The notes: generated by a model from the letters alone, not told the origin. A DNA stretch of 19,835 bases from JBDNJM01 sp041687755 (GCA_041687755.1 JBDNJM010000115.1:1-19835), one strand, 5' to 3'. Shown: positions 1 through 7,902, counted from the stretch's first letter. Translations and numbers: made by a program.

Positions 1-106
1 CGTGGTTGGCGCCCTTCTCAGGTCGCCCCGGATGCTTCTTCCGCGCTGTCGCGGCCGCTTCCGGCTCCCCCCCGCTGCGCTTCGTGCGCCGCGTTGGTGA
101 GGCGAG

Positions 107-134
107 ATAGTACGGATCCCCCAGGCTGGGTCAA
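107..134 (-). promoter_or_regulatory. Putative leftward sigma70-type promoter
   Basis: Read on the minus strand there is TTGACC (134-129), a 16-nt spacer and TACTAT (112-107). Transcription would start near position 100 and run off the left edge. The roughly 100 nt of transcript visible contain no ATG or GTG, so the product lies outside the window. The hexamers are the same as those upstream of the exported-protein gene at 17929-17958. The 16-nt spacer is slightly short. This is a motif match only. Confidence 0.4.
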
Positions 135-884
135 CGGGGTGTGCGCAGATTCTTCGCAATCCGGTTTGATGAGTCGTAAACCCATCCAGCAGAGGCCCTT
201 AGGATGCCGACGAGTTCCGCCTCCGGCGCTCTGGGGTCGTTCGGAGAGCCCCCCTGTGCGGGCCAGGTCCGCTCAGGCCTCCCTGTTTCGTGCGGGGATC
301 CCAGTGAAGACTATCAACCCTCCCTACCAGTCAACCGGTCCGAGAGCGAACGCAAGGGACTTCCGGAGAAAGAGTTAGCTTCTGCTGGGCAACCTTTCGT
401 CTCGCTTCTTCCCTAGTTGCCCGGCCACCAACGCAAGCAGCCCCGTCGTCGCAGGGGTGTCCAGGCTGCCGGTGAGTCGTTTGAGACGCGGGCGACTGAG
501 GAGGCCACGTTGTCGACGGTTGCGGAGGATTCGTGGCGCTTGGTGCCGACTTTCGTCGCTTGAGGAATCCCCTGTCGCCAACGCGCAAGGTGCCGACGTG
601 CCGAGCCCATGGACATATCCCTGACTCTGAGACTGACTCTGGGACTGCCCCCTGGACCTCCGGGTCTAGACAGCGGGCTCGCCCCTCACAGCCCCTTCCG
701 AATGGGTCCAAGGGCCCCGCAAGGCACTTCGCTCGAATGCCACACCCCAAGCGTGCTCTCAAAGAGTGTGAACATTGCGTCTGGCGCAATCCGTGCATGC
801 TCTGTGCTCTCCAGCGCCGCCAGGTGATGGTCCAGAGGCAACTGAGAGGCACTCCGCTAGGGCGGCGCCATTCTTCACAGCCTC
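113..884. other. Intergenic stretch without a convincing gene
   Basis: No open frame here gives a recognisable protein. The open frames on both strands are rich in Arg, Ser and Pro, as expected of non-coding high-GC sequence, and GC looks somewhat lower than in the genes. A short imperfect tandem repeat built on GACTCTGAGACT / GACTCTGGGACT lies at about 618-645. A 46-codon frame from a TTG at about 417 has moderate GC3 but no known motif, and I do not call it. No tRNA-like or rRNA-like motif was seen. Confidence 0.6.
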
Positions 885-888
885 TCAG
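842..888 (-). terminator. Weak inverted repeat at the end of the L,D-transpeptidase gene
   Basis: A perfect 9-bp inverted repeat, CTGAGAGGC (842-850) and GCCTCTCAG (880-888), spans the stop codon of the L,D-transpeptidase gene. The loop is 29 nt and no T-run follows, so it is not a classical intrinsic terminator. It could still form a 3'-end stem. Confidence 0.25.
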
Positions 889-2180
889 GATCGAACGACG
901 TTGGTCGCTCCGGCGGGCAGGATCTCGTACAGGAATTCCACGTCGGCGTTCAGCATCCGGACACACCCCTCGCTGGCCGCCTTACCGATGCTCTCGGGAT
1001 CCCAGGTCCCGTGGTAGCCGTAGGAAGTGTCCTTCTCCTGGCCGGGGAACCGCCAGCCCAACCAGCGGGTTCCCAGCGGGTTCTCCGGGGAGCCGTATGG
1101 CACCATCTCCTTGCCCTTGGGCCAGTAGGGCGGCTCCTCGCGCTTGTGGCCCACCTCGAAGGTGCCCTCGAGCGTCTCCTCGCCTTCCCGCCCCACCCCG
1201 ACCTGGGTCGCGTAGGCCACCGAGCCGCCGATCGTGTAGACCAGCCAGCGGCTGGAGACGTCCGTGATGACCTCCACGGGCTCCGTCGGGATTCGCAACG
1301 TGTCTCCCGGGTGAATCATCTCTCCTAGATCGTTCGCGTGCGCGATCAGGCCGGTAGACATTGGCAGGCCGGGGTTCTCCGCCAGGAAGCGCTTCCGCAG
1401 GGCGATCAAGCTGTCGTCTTGCTCAACACGCATCTCAACGTGGGGCCAGTCGCCTTGGCGGCTCCACCGGTGGCGCTTCTGGAAGGCGTTGATCTCGTCG
1501 CTCCAGCGCTGGAGGACCAACCGATCCGTGGGCCACGGAGCGGACAACTCCCCCAGCATTGCGGCCGAGAAGTGCTCCTCCGCGGCAGCCCAGGACTCGG
1601 CCAGCACGGCCTTGCGAGCCGCCTGGAGGTGGAGGGCAAGCTCCATGCCTAGCTCGATAGGGCCGCGGCCGGCACCCGCATCGGACAGCGGAAAGGGCCC
1701 TGCACGCAGGGCGGCGCGCAGTAAGTCGAGCGCAGGGCCCTCGGTCAGCCCGGCGCCGTGCGCTTTCTTCGCATGCTCTCGGGCAGCCTCCAGCTCGCCC
1801 GTACCCAGGCTTGCGGAAAAGGCCTGAATTGCCTCCGGAGCCCAGACGGGGAGCAGGTCAGCTTCCCGCTTCGCGTAGTTGCTTGCCTCGCTCAGACGCT
1901 CCTGGGCCAGCAGTCGCCCCAGCTGCCGGGCTTCCGGGCCCTTCTCGGCGTCGACCACGGGATCGACAAACGGGTTGTCACCCGGCGCTGTCGGGGCAAA
2001 CAGCCCCCCATCATCGACCTCGCGCGGAGCCCTCTCACGCGGCGCGTCGGCGTCCGTGCGCTGCTGCTCAAGGCCAGCGCTCTGCGCGGCCTGGGTCTCC
2101 GGCTCACCCGCCGTGGGGTAGAGCTTCAGAAAGGCCCAAATCAGGGCGCCGGTCAGGAATAAAACGACGAGGGGCTTCAT
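885..2180 (-). CDS. LysM-containing L,D-transpeptidase (YkuD family), membrane-anchored
   Basis: 431-residue envelope enzyme expected to form or exchange peptidoglycan cross-links, or attach proteins to peptidoglycan, by L,D-transpeptidation in the periplasm. Residues 4-20 are a hydrophobic signal-anchor or uncleaved signal peptide. About 25-80 is low-complexity and acidic, and about 80-240 is an Ala/Leu/Glu-rich helical stretch that may be repeat-like. About 248-298 resembles a LysM domain, ending in the typical IHPGDTLRIP. From about 301 to the end is the YkuD catalytic domain, with His390 in HGTW and the Ser403-x-Gly-Cys406-x-Arg408 active-site signature. All catalytic residues are present. 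The ATG at 2180 places the hydrophobic segment at the N-terminus. It stands alone, 0.85 kb downstream of the lpx operon. The order anchor, helical region, LysM, YkuD implies peptidoglycan binding, but the exact substrate cannot be read. Confidence 0.9.
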   Translation of the reverse strand: MKPLVVLFLTGALIWAFLKLYPTAGEPETQAAQSAGLEQQRTDADAPRERAPREVDDGGLFAPTAPGDNPFVDPVVDAEKGPEARQLGRLLAQERLSEASNYAKREADLLPVWAPEAIQAFSASLGTGELEAAREHAKKAHGAGLTEGPALDLLRAALRAGPFPLSDAGAGRGPIELGMELALHLQAARKAVLAESWAAAEEHFSAAMLGELSAPWPTDRLVLQRWSDEINAFQKRHRWSRQGDWPHVEMRVEQDDSLIALRKRFLAENPGLPMSTGLIAHANDLGEMIHPGDTLRIPTEPVEVITDVSSRWLVYTIGGSVAYATQVGVGREGEETLEGTFEVGHKREEPPYWPKGKEMVPYGSPENPLGTRWLGWRFPGQEKDTSYGYHGTWDPESIGKAASEGCVRMLNADVEFLYEILPAGATNVVRS

Positions 2181-2229
2181 GGCTATCGAGGCTCGGAATC
2201 AAGGGGGCCGGGGTGACGTTCTCAGGCAG

Positions 2230-2256
2230 ATTCTAGGGCCCACTCGCCGAATCCAA
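2230..2256 (-). promoter_or_regulatory. Weak candidate promoter for the L,D-transpeptidase gene
   Basis: On the minus strand a good -10 hexamer TAGAAT (2235-2230) is preceded by TTGGAT (2256-2251), but the spacer is only 15 nt. The predicted start would lie about 45 nt upstream of the ATG at 2180. The short spacer makes this uncertain. Confidence 0.25.
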
Positions 2257-2768
2257 GCGCGGATTGCGTTCCCCGCGAATCGCCCGCTCTTGCGCCCTCT
2301 TCGGCGCCATTCGAAGAATCGGCCCGCGCCCCGGACACCGGGCCCGAACCCATTGCTGTAACCCGTTGCTGCAGCCCACAACGGGCCGGGCTGACCCCCA
2401 GCCCTGCCGCGCAATCGGGTGGGCCGGGCTGTCGCCGGCGACTTGCTCCAGCCGTTCCGCCCGAGAATAGCGCTCTCCCACGGCCGCGGCCCCCCAACCA
2501 TGGAGCCTGCAGACCTAGCGCAAGCGAACGCGGGCGAGGCATCGCCAGCCGCGTTGAGGAAGTCCCGGCCGCGCCGTGTCGGCGATACCCTGAACCCCTC
2601 GGTTCAGGTGGGCCGAACACCGCACGGGGTTGCCGTGAAGGTCGAAGGTGGCCCAGTTGCTTAGCATTAGGAACAGGGGCATCCAACCGATGCACGGGCG
2701 CGGCCAGGTGTCTTCCAGCCCAAGTGTAGTTCATGCGCGCGCGCCCGGTCAGGCGGCAGCTGGACTCT

Positions 2769-2810
2769 TCTTCCGGCTGGAGCCTGTTTTCTTCCGGCTG
2801 GAGCCTGTTT
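2769..2810. repeat. Perfect 21-bp tandem duplication (2 copies)
   Basis: Positions 2769-2789 and 2790-2810 are identical 21-bp units; each begins TCTTCCGGCTGG and ends CCTGTTT. The copies are directly adjacent and lie in the non-coding gap. A length of 21 keeps reading frame, but neither strand carries a convincing gene here. Confidence 0.85.
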
Positions 2811-2986
2811 CGCCGCCGGCTCGACGCCAGAGGGCACCTGGACGGGGCTGCAGAGCTCGGCGCGGCGTGACGAATGCGTTGACGTTCGGACGAACTCCCT
2901 TCGTCGCGGCTCGCGGGCCGGGACCTGAGTCGCTGCCGTACCGCGCTACACGGCGCGCGCGGTCGCAGCAGCAATGCGAAAGGTCC

Positions 2987-3001
2987 CGGGCGAGACGCCC
3001 G
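2987..3001 (-). terminator. Weak stem-loop after the Gfo/Idh gene
   Basis: The arms CGGGC (2987-2991) and GCCCG (2997-3001) enclose a 5-nt loop. On the minus strand this lies 25 nt after the oxidoreductase stop and is followed by GGACCTTTCG. The stem is only 5 bp and the T-run 3 nt, so termination here is doubtful. Confidence 0.25.
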
Positions 3002-3025
3002 CTCCCTCAAGCTACCCGTCCGCTC

Positions 3026-4036
3026 CTACCAGGCCTGCTCGCGGATCCGCGCCACGATGTCGTCCGCAAGGGCCAGCGCGCGACTCCCCTCCTCGCCACC
3101 GACCTCAGGGGGCGTCCCGTCCGCCACCGACGCCAGGAACGCCGCGAGCTCCGCCTGCAGCGGCCGCTGTTCGCCGCCCAACTCCAGCTCCTCCATCTCC
3201 AGCAGCCCCGCCTCGAGCATGTCTCCCTGGGCGGCCAGCTCGGAAGGATCCAAGCCGGCCAGCGAGTCGCGCTCGGCATCCCAGCGCTCGCCCTTGCGCA
3301 CCACGAGGCCATAGTTCTTCGTGAAGTCGAGGCTGACGTAGCTCGAGCTCGAGAACATCCGAAAACGCCGCATCGGTGAGAGCGAGACCCGGTTGGCCGT
3401 CACGTTCGCCCGCGCGCCGTTCTTGAACACGAGCCGCACGCTCGCGACATCTTCGTGATCCGTGAGGATGCGCCCGCCGACCGCGTCGACCTCCGTCACT
3501 TCGCTGTCCACAAGGTCTAGCACCAGGTCTAAATCGTGGATCATCAGGTCGTGCACCACGCCAACGTCCATGCTGCGAAAGCTGAACGCCGTGAGCCTGT
3601 GGCACTCGATGAACTTGGGCTTCAGGCGCATAGAGCGAACGCGCCGCAGGCCGGGCTGGAAGCGCTCCACGTGACCGACCGCGAGAGAGGCACCCGAGGC
3701 CCTCGAAGCCGCGACGATCGCGTCGGCCTCCGCCACGTTACCCGCCAGGGGCTTCTCGACGAGGCAGGCCACCCCCGCTTCCAGCAGGGGCACGGCCACC
3801 TGGGCATGAATTGGCGTCGGAACCGCGACGCTCACCGCCTTGACCAGCCCCGGCAGCTCGGCCAAGTCCTTCACGACCCGGCAGCCAAACTCCGCCGCGA
3901 CGCTCGCCGCGCGCTCGGGGTCGCGGTCGACCACAGCGACCAAATCGCTGAGCTCCGACTCCGCGTAGATTTTGGCGTGGATCCGGCCGAGGTGGCCGAC
4001 CCCGACCACCGCCACAGGAACGGCCGTCGCGCTCAA
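3026..4036 (-). CDS. Gfo/Idh/MocA-family NAD(P)-dependent oxidoreductase, GnnA-like candidate
   Basis: 336-residue sugar dehydrogenase of the Gfo/Idh/MocA fold. The N-terminal Rossmann motif GVGHLGRIH is at residues 12-20, the EKPLA motif with its conserved Lys95 at 94-98, GHVERF at 121-126, and the catalytic-type Asp163-x-x-x-His167 lies in DLMIHD. The start is TTG at 4036, overlapping the lpxA stop in the 4-bp sequence TTGA, so translation is probably coupled to lpxA. Gfo/Idh enzymes next to lpxA include GnnA, which oxidises UDP-GlcNAc at C3 so that the aminotransferase GnnB can make the 2,3-diamino sugar of amide-linked lipid A. That role is plausible by position, but no gnnB-like aminotransferase is in the window, so the substrate remains open. 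Confidence 0.85.
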   Translation of the reverse strand: MSATAVPVAVVGVGHLGRIHAKIYAESELSDLVAVVDRDPERAASVAAEFGCRVVKDLAELPGLVKAVSVAVPTPIHAQVAVPLLEAGVACLVEKPLAGNVAEADAIVAASRASGASLAVGHVERFQPGLRRVRSMRLKPKFIECHRLTAFSFRSMDVGVVHDLMIHDLDLVLDLVDSEVTEVDAVGGRILTDHEDVASVRLVFKNGARANVTANRVSLSPMRRFRMFSSSSYVSLDFTKNYGLVVRKGERWDAERDSLAGLDPSELAAQGDMLEAGLLEMEELELGGEQRPLQAELAAFLASVADGTPPEVGGEEGSRALALADDIVARIREQAW

Positions 4037-4974
4037 GCCCCCGGCTCCGCCCCGGCGTCCAGCGCCGCGGCGTCCCCGAGAATCCGCTCGCGCCCCTCGG
4101 CCATGAACTGCTCGCGCAGCGTCTCGCGGAAGCGCCCCTTCGGTCCCAGCTCCGTCCGGTGCAGCGACTCCACGAAGTGCCTGACCTCGGGAAGCTCGCC
4201 GTGATTCGCCGTCAGCGCGTCCAGCAACTCATCCCGCGGGCGCTCCTTGTCGCGGTTGCGGTAGATCGCCTTGAAGGTCTCGCGCAGCGCTTGGATCGAG
4301 CTCTTCTCTACGCCCGCTCGCTGCAGGCCCACGACGTTCACCCCGCGGACCCGGGGCCGGTTGCCCTCGAAGATCATGTAGGGAGGCACATCCTGCGGCA
4401 TGCGCGTGACCCCGCCAACGTACGCCAGAGTGCCGACGGTCACGAAGTGATGCGCCACCGAGCCGCCGGCGATGTTCGCGCGGTCCTCGACCTTGACGTG
4501 CCCCGCCAGAAGCACGTTGTTGCCCAGGATCACGCCGCTGCCGATTTCGCAGTCGTGTGCCACGTGGCAACAGGCCATGAGCAGGCAATCGTCCCCGACG
4601 TTCGTATAGCCACCGCCCTTGATCGTTCCACGGTTGATCGTCACGAACTCGCGGATCGTGTTGCCGCTGCCGATCACGAGGCGCGTGTTCTCGTCGCGAT
4701 ACGAGAGATCCTGCGGAGCAGTGCCGAGGCTCGCCTGCCCGAAGATCATGTTCCGGTCGCCAATCGTGGTCAGCCCGGAGATATGGATCTTGGGGCCGAT
4801 GCGGTTGTGGCTGCCGATAACGGCCTCGCGACCGATCGAGGCCTGGGCTCCGATCGTCGTGCCGTCTCCGATGCGGGTGCCCGCTTCGATGAAGCTGTGG
4901 GGGCCGATGACGACATCAACGCCGATTTCGACGCCCTCCTCAAGAATCGCCGTGGGATGGACGGAGGTGTTCAT
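4033..4974 (-). CDS. lpxA: Acyl-ACP--UDP-N-acetylglucosamine O-acyltransferase LpxA
   Basis: First committed enzyme of lipid A synthesis: cytoplasmic transfer of a 3-hydroxyacyl chain from acyl-carrier protein to position 3 of UDP-GlcNAc. The N-terminal half is a left-handed beta-helix of hexapeptide repeats (IG-x-x-x-x pattern, about residues 14-195). The catalytic motif HVAHDC is at 137-142, His140 matching E. coli His125 and His137 matching His122. GG-x-x-R-x-PQDVPPYM at 187-200 and the helical C-terminal domain follow. At 313 residues it is longer than the usual roughly 260, with extra C-terminal sequence ending in an acidic tail. It lies 124 bp after lpxC/fabZ and overlaps the next gene by 4 bp. 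If the downstream oxidoreductase is GnnA, the acceptor may be the 3-amino sugar. Confidence 0.95.
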   Translation of the reverse strand: MNTSVHPTAILEEGVEIGVDVVIGPHSFIEAGTRIGDGTTIGAQASIGREAVIGSHNRIGPKIHISGLTTIGDRNMIFGQASLGTAPQDLSYRDENTRLVIGSGNTIREFVTINRGTIKGGGYTNVGDDCLLMACCHVAHDCEIGSGVILGNNVLLAGHVKVEDRANIAGGSVAHHFVTVGTLAYVGGVTRMPQDVPPYMIFEGNRPRVRGVNVVGLQRAGVEKSSIQALRETFKAIYRNRDKERPRDELLDALTANHGELPEVRHFVESLHRTELGPKGRFRETLREQFMAEGRERILGDAAALDAGAEPGA

Positions 4975-5098
4975 GGCGTGTTCGACCGAGGTTGAGCGAG
5001 TTGCGCCGGGCTCGCGGCCCGCGGACGAGCGGGGGACGGACTGGCCCAGAAGACTCCGCGGGACTCACCAGCCGTCGCGTGGTAATCAAGCGCTCGCA

Positions 5099-6388
5099 TC
5101 AGGCATCCACCATCGTGAAGGTCAGCACGGCTTCGCTGACAGGCTTGCCGGCCACCGTCGCGGTGCCCTTGACCTGTCCGATCTGGGCCTTCATGCGCAG
5201 GGTTTCCACTTCGAGGCGCAGCTGGTCGCCGGGGACGACCGGCCCGCGCAGCTTGACCTTGTCGATTGCCCACAGCACGGCCAGCTTGCCGGTGTTCTCC
5301 ATCTTGCGCAGGATCAGCACCCCCGCCAGCTGCGCCATCGCCTCGAGCTGCAGCACGCCCGGCATCAGCGGCTGGTCCGGGAAGTGGCCCCCGAAGTACG
5401 GCTCATTGATCGAGACGTTCTTGATTGCGACCGCGCGCTTGAACCCGTCGATCTCAATGACCCGATCGATCAGCAGGAACGGATAGCGGTGCGGCAGCAT
5501 CTGCATCACCTCGCGAACGTCCATGCCGGACTCCCGCTCGGCGATTCCGCCGCCCTCCAGCTCCTGGGCGCGATCGAGCAGCAGCCGCACTAGCTCAGCG
5601 TTCAGGGCGTGCCCGGACCGGTTGGCTAGCACCTGAGCCTGCAGGTCCATGCCCAGCAGCCGCAGGTCGCCGATCAGGTCGAGCAGCTTGTGCCGCGTCG
5701 GCTCGCCCGCCATGCGCAGTTTGCTGTCGGGATCCCCGAGCACCACCGTGTTCTCAGGCGTCGCCCCCTTGCCCAGGCCCGCGGCCAGCAGCGCTTCCGC
5801 CTCGGCCGCCAGGCAGAAGGTCCGCGCCGGCGCGATCTCCGTCTCGAAGCTCTCAGGCGTCAGGTCGAGCGAGTAGCTCTCCGGCGGAAGCCCGGCCCCG
5901 TCGTAGTTGGCGGTGTACTGCAAACTGAGGCCAGGCTTCTCCGACGGCAGCGCGACCAGCGAGGTCTCACCGGAGCGCACGAAGACCGGCTCGTCCAGGA
6001 CCAGGACCCGCGCCTCGCCCCGCTGCTCCACCAGCCCGGCCTTCTTGAACAGCTCGACGAAGGGCAGCGAACTGCCGTCCATGCCCGGCATTTCCTGCCC
6101 GGACAGCTCGACGGTCAGGTTGTCCAGGCCCAGTCCGGCGCAGGCGGCGAGCAGGTGCTCGACGGTGTCCACCTGAGCCTCTCCGCGCTCAAGGCGCGTG
6201 CGGCGCTCCTTCGTGGACAGGTAGCTGATGTGGGCTGGGATCGGTCGCGCCTCGGGGAGGTCGACCCGCAGGAACTCCACGCCGGTGTTCAGCGCAGCCG
6301 GTAGGCAGCGCGCCTGGACCCGTTCGCCCGAATGCAGCGCAACGCCTTCGAACTCGACCGGCGCGCGCAGGGTTCGCTGAAGCCTCAT
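5099..6388 (-). CDS. lpxC/fabZ: Bifunctional LpxC deacetylase / FabZ 3-hydroxyacyl-ACP dehydratase
   Basis: 429-residue fusion of two cytoplasmic enzymes. Residues 1 to about 280 are LpxC, the zinc-dependent deacetylase that removes acetate from UDP-3-O-acyl-GlcNAc. Zinc ligands are His78 (in TVEHLLAA), His233 and Asp237 (in HKLLDLIGDL); Glu77 and His260 (in SGHALN) match the catalytic residues. Residues about 288-429 are FabZ, a hot-dog-fold dehydratase of 3-hydroxyacyl-ACP, with LPHRYPFLLIDR (298-309) and catalytic His335 and Glu349 in the HFPDQP...LEAMAQ motif. Both active sites look intact. The two enzymes compete for the 3-hydroxyacyl-ACP pool, so fusion fixes their ratio. The ATG overlaps the lpxD stop (ATGA). 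Such fusions are known in Bacteroidota and some other phyla. Confidence 0.96.
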   Translation of the reverse strand: MRLQRTLRAPVEFEGVALHSGERVQARCLPAALNTGVEFLRVDLPEARPIPAHISYLSTKERRTRLERGEAQVDTVEHLLAACAGLGLDNLTVELSGQEMPGMDGSSLPFVELFKKAGLVEQRGEARVLVLDEPVFVRSGETSLVALPSEKPGLSLQYTANYDGAGLPPESYSLDLTPESFETEIAPARTFCLAAEAEALLAAGLGKGATPENTVVLGDPDSKLRMAGEPTRHKLLDLIGDLRLLGMDLQAQVLANRSGHALNAELVRLLLDRAQELEGGGIAERESGMDVREVMQMLPHRYPFLLIDRVIEIDGFKRAVAIKNVSINEPYFGGHFPDQPLMPGVLQLEAMAQLAGVLILRKMENTGKLAVLWAIDKVKLRGPVVPGDQLRLEVETLRMKAQIGQVKGTATVAGKPVSEAVLTFTMVDA

Positions 6389-7422
6389 CGGGACTCGACC
6401 TCCGCCAGCTTGGCTTCGAGGGCCTTCACGCGCGCTGAGAGTCGCTGCACAGACTTCGGAAGGGCCAAGGCACGCATGGCCTGGGTCCGCGGGCGCGCGG
6501 GAAATCCGAAGTAGTCACCCGGTTCGTCGAGACTGCCGATCACTCCGGAACCGCCCGCGATGCGAATACCGGAGGCGATCCGCAGGTGGCCGCCGACGCC
6601 GGACTGGCCGCCCATCACCACCCCTGGCTCCAGGTGGGTCGAGCCCGCAACGCCGACCTGGGCTACGAGCATCACGTTCTCGCCCAGAACGACGTTGTGA
6701 GCGACCTGCACCTGGTTGTCGATCTTCGAGCCCGCACCGATCACGGTCGCGCCAAAGCGGCCGCGATCAATCGTCGAGTTCGCGCCGATCTCGACGTCGT
6801 CCTCGATCCGAACCGTGCCCGCCTGGGGCACCTTGACCCACTTGCCGTCGCGCTGGTCGAAACCAAAGCCGTCCGACCCGACCACGGTGCCCGCCTGGAT
6901 TAGGCAGCGCTCTCCGACGACCGTGCGCGCGTACAGCACCACGCCGGGCTGCAGCTCCGTGTCTGCGCCCACCCGGACGTTCAGCCCAAGATGGACGCCA
7001 GGATGCAGCACCACCCGATCTCCAAGAACCACGCCGGATCCCAAGGTGCAGCCCGCTCCGATCGCGACCCCCTCGCCCAGGGTCGTATCGTCGGCCACGT
7101 GGGCGCCCGCGTGCACTCCAGGCTCCGGGCGGGCCGCCTGGACGATGAAAAGCTCCACCATTCGCGTGAACGCCCCGTTGGGGTCCGCGCAGCGCAGCAG
7201 CGCCGTCTCACCCGCCGGTCCGTCGAAGGACTCGGGAACGAGCACGGCCGTCGCCAGGGTCACCGCTACACGCTCCCCGTAGGCGGGGTTCCCGAGGAAG
7301 CTCACTTGGCCCGCGACCGACTCATCGAGCCCCCCGAGGCCATTCACGACGGCGGCAGGGTCACCCTCGAGGCTCGCGCCGAGGTACTCGGCCAGCTCGG
7401 CCAGGGTCCAGGTGGTTTTCAC
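6385..7422 (-). CDS. lpxD: UDP-3-O-acylglucosamine N-acyltransferase LpxD
   Basis: 345-residue third enzyme of lipid A synthesis; it adds the N-linked 3-hydroxyacyl chain after LpxC. The N-terminal uridine-binding domain (about 1-100) includes VSFLGNPAY and is followed by hexapeptide left-handed beta-helix repeats (about 105-295). The catalytic motif IDNQVQVAHN has His242 in the place of E. coli His239. A short C-terminal helix (about 322-345) is coiled-coil-like, as in the trimeric enzyme. I place the start at GTG 7422. The open frame continues to 7752, but the upstream 110 residues are Arg/Gly-rich, unlike LpxD, and a good promoter lies at 7453-7481, inside that extension. The gene is first of the lpx operon and overlaps lpxC/fabZ by 4 bp. 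Confidence 0.94.
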   Translation of the reverse strand: MKTTWTLAELAEYLGASLEGDPAAVVNGLGGLDESVAGQVSFLGNPAYGERVAVTLATAVLVPESFDGPAGETALLRCADPNGAFTRMVELFIVQAARPEPGVHAGAHVADDTTLGEGVAIGAGCTLGSGVVLGDRVVLHPGVHLGLNVRVGADTELQPGVVLYARTVVGERCLIQAGTVVGSDGFGFDQRDGKWVKVPQAGTVRIEDDVEIGANSTIDRGRFGATVIGAGSKIDNQVQVAHNVVLGENVMLVAQVGVAGSTHLEPGVVMGGQSGVGGHLRIASGIRIAGGSGVIGSLDEPGDYFGFPARPRTQAMRALALPKSVQRLSARVKALEAKLAEVESR

Positions 7423-7452
7423 GTCTAGGAATCCGCTGCACTGCGGTGCTTG

Positions 7453-7481
7453 GGTGTAGCTCGCCGGCGGGACAGTGTCAA
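7453..7481 (-). promoter_or_regulatory. Promoter of the lpxD operon
   Basis: On the minus strand a perfect -35 TTGACA (7481-7476), a 17-nt spacer and TACACC (7458-7453) predict a start near 7446, about 24 nt before the lpxD GTG. The -10 is weak against TATAAT (3 of 6), but it shares the TAC start seen at the other promoters in this window. Its position supports the short form of LpxD. Confidence 0.55.
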
Positions 7482-7759
7482 CGCAGCCGACCCCGGGAGG
7501 CCACCGATCCTGGTGCACCCGGTCCAGCCGCGCCCTCCGGCGCGCTCCCAGCTCCCGCCCCGCCCCGACGCAAAACCGCCCCCTCGAGCCATTCCCGACC
7601 CGACCGGGGAGGAGCTCCCAGCGCTGGGTCGAGCGCACCTCCCGACCAGCCTGGGGCCCCTCCCGCCCGAGAGCAACCGGGTCCGGACGCGCTGCCCGGG
7701 CTGCGGACCCCCCCATCGGCCGCAAGTCCCCGCCTGCCCGCGGCGCACGCACGCCAGGA

Positions 7760-7887
7760 TCGAGCCGGCGTCAACCGCGTCAGCCCCCCGACCCCGCAGC
7801 CCCCCCAACTCCCCGCAACACCCTCCACGCGCCGCAGCTCCCTGCCGATCCAAAGCCCTTGCAACCCCGTGTCGAGCCGGCGTCAAC
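7760..7887. repeat. Pair of identical 16-bp direct repeats upstream of lpxD
   Basis: TCGAGCCGGCGTCAAC occurs at 7760-7775 and again at 7872-7887, 112 bp apart. On the minus strand each copy begins GTTGACGCC, so each carries a TTGACG resembling a -35 hexamer, but I see no good -10 at the right distance after either. They could be operator sites or remnants of a duplication. Confidence 0.7.
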
Positions 7888-7902
7888 GGCACCAGCCGTT
7901 GA
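7883..7902 (-). repeat. Small hairpin downstream of the bamA terminator
   Basis: The 8-bp arms TCAACGGC (7883-7890) and GCCGTTGA (7895-7902) flank the loop ACCA. On the minus strand it follows the main bamA terminator by about 12 nt and has no T-run, so it may be a secondary 3' structure. Its left arm overlaps the second 16-bp repeat. Confidence 0.5.

Larger units (their letters stand above)
2236..3025. other. Gene-poor gap between the lpx operon and the L,D-transpeptidase gene
   Basis: About 0.8 kb with no recognisable gene. The longest minus frame (2222-3010) is Arg/Pro/Ser-rich and low in complexity, and I read it as chance. The stretch holds a perfect 21-bp tandem duplication (2769-2810), a small hairpin with 8-bp arms CCTGAACC / GGTTCAGG and a 4-nt loop (2589-2608), and a weak stem near 2987-3001 just after the oxidoreductase stop. 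Confidence 0.55.

Noticed and set aside
417..557. 46-codon TTG-started frame on the plus strand
   Set aside because: GC3 is moderately high, but there is no Shine-Dalgarno, no known motif and no conserved context. It is too short to support.
331..966. 211-codon open frame on the minus strand near the left end
   Set aside because: Composition is Arg/Ser/Pro/Gly-rich without any family motif, and it overlaps the well-supported L,D-transpeptidase gene. It is typical of chance frames in high-GC DNA.
2222..3010. 262-codon minus frame filling the gap after the lpx operon, with a seven-residue tandem repeat
   Set aside because: The sequence is low-complexity and Arg/Pro/Ser-rich, and matches no family. 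The repeat is explained by the 21-bp DNA duplication.
7423..7752. N-terminal extension of LpxD to an ATG at 7752
   Set aside because: The 110 extra residues are Arg/Gly-rich and unlike LpxD, and the likely promoter lies within them. GTG 7422 gives a family-length protein.
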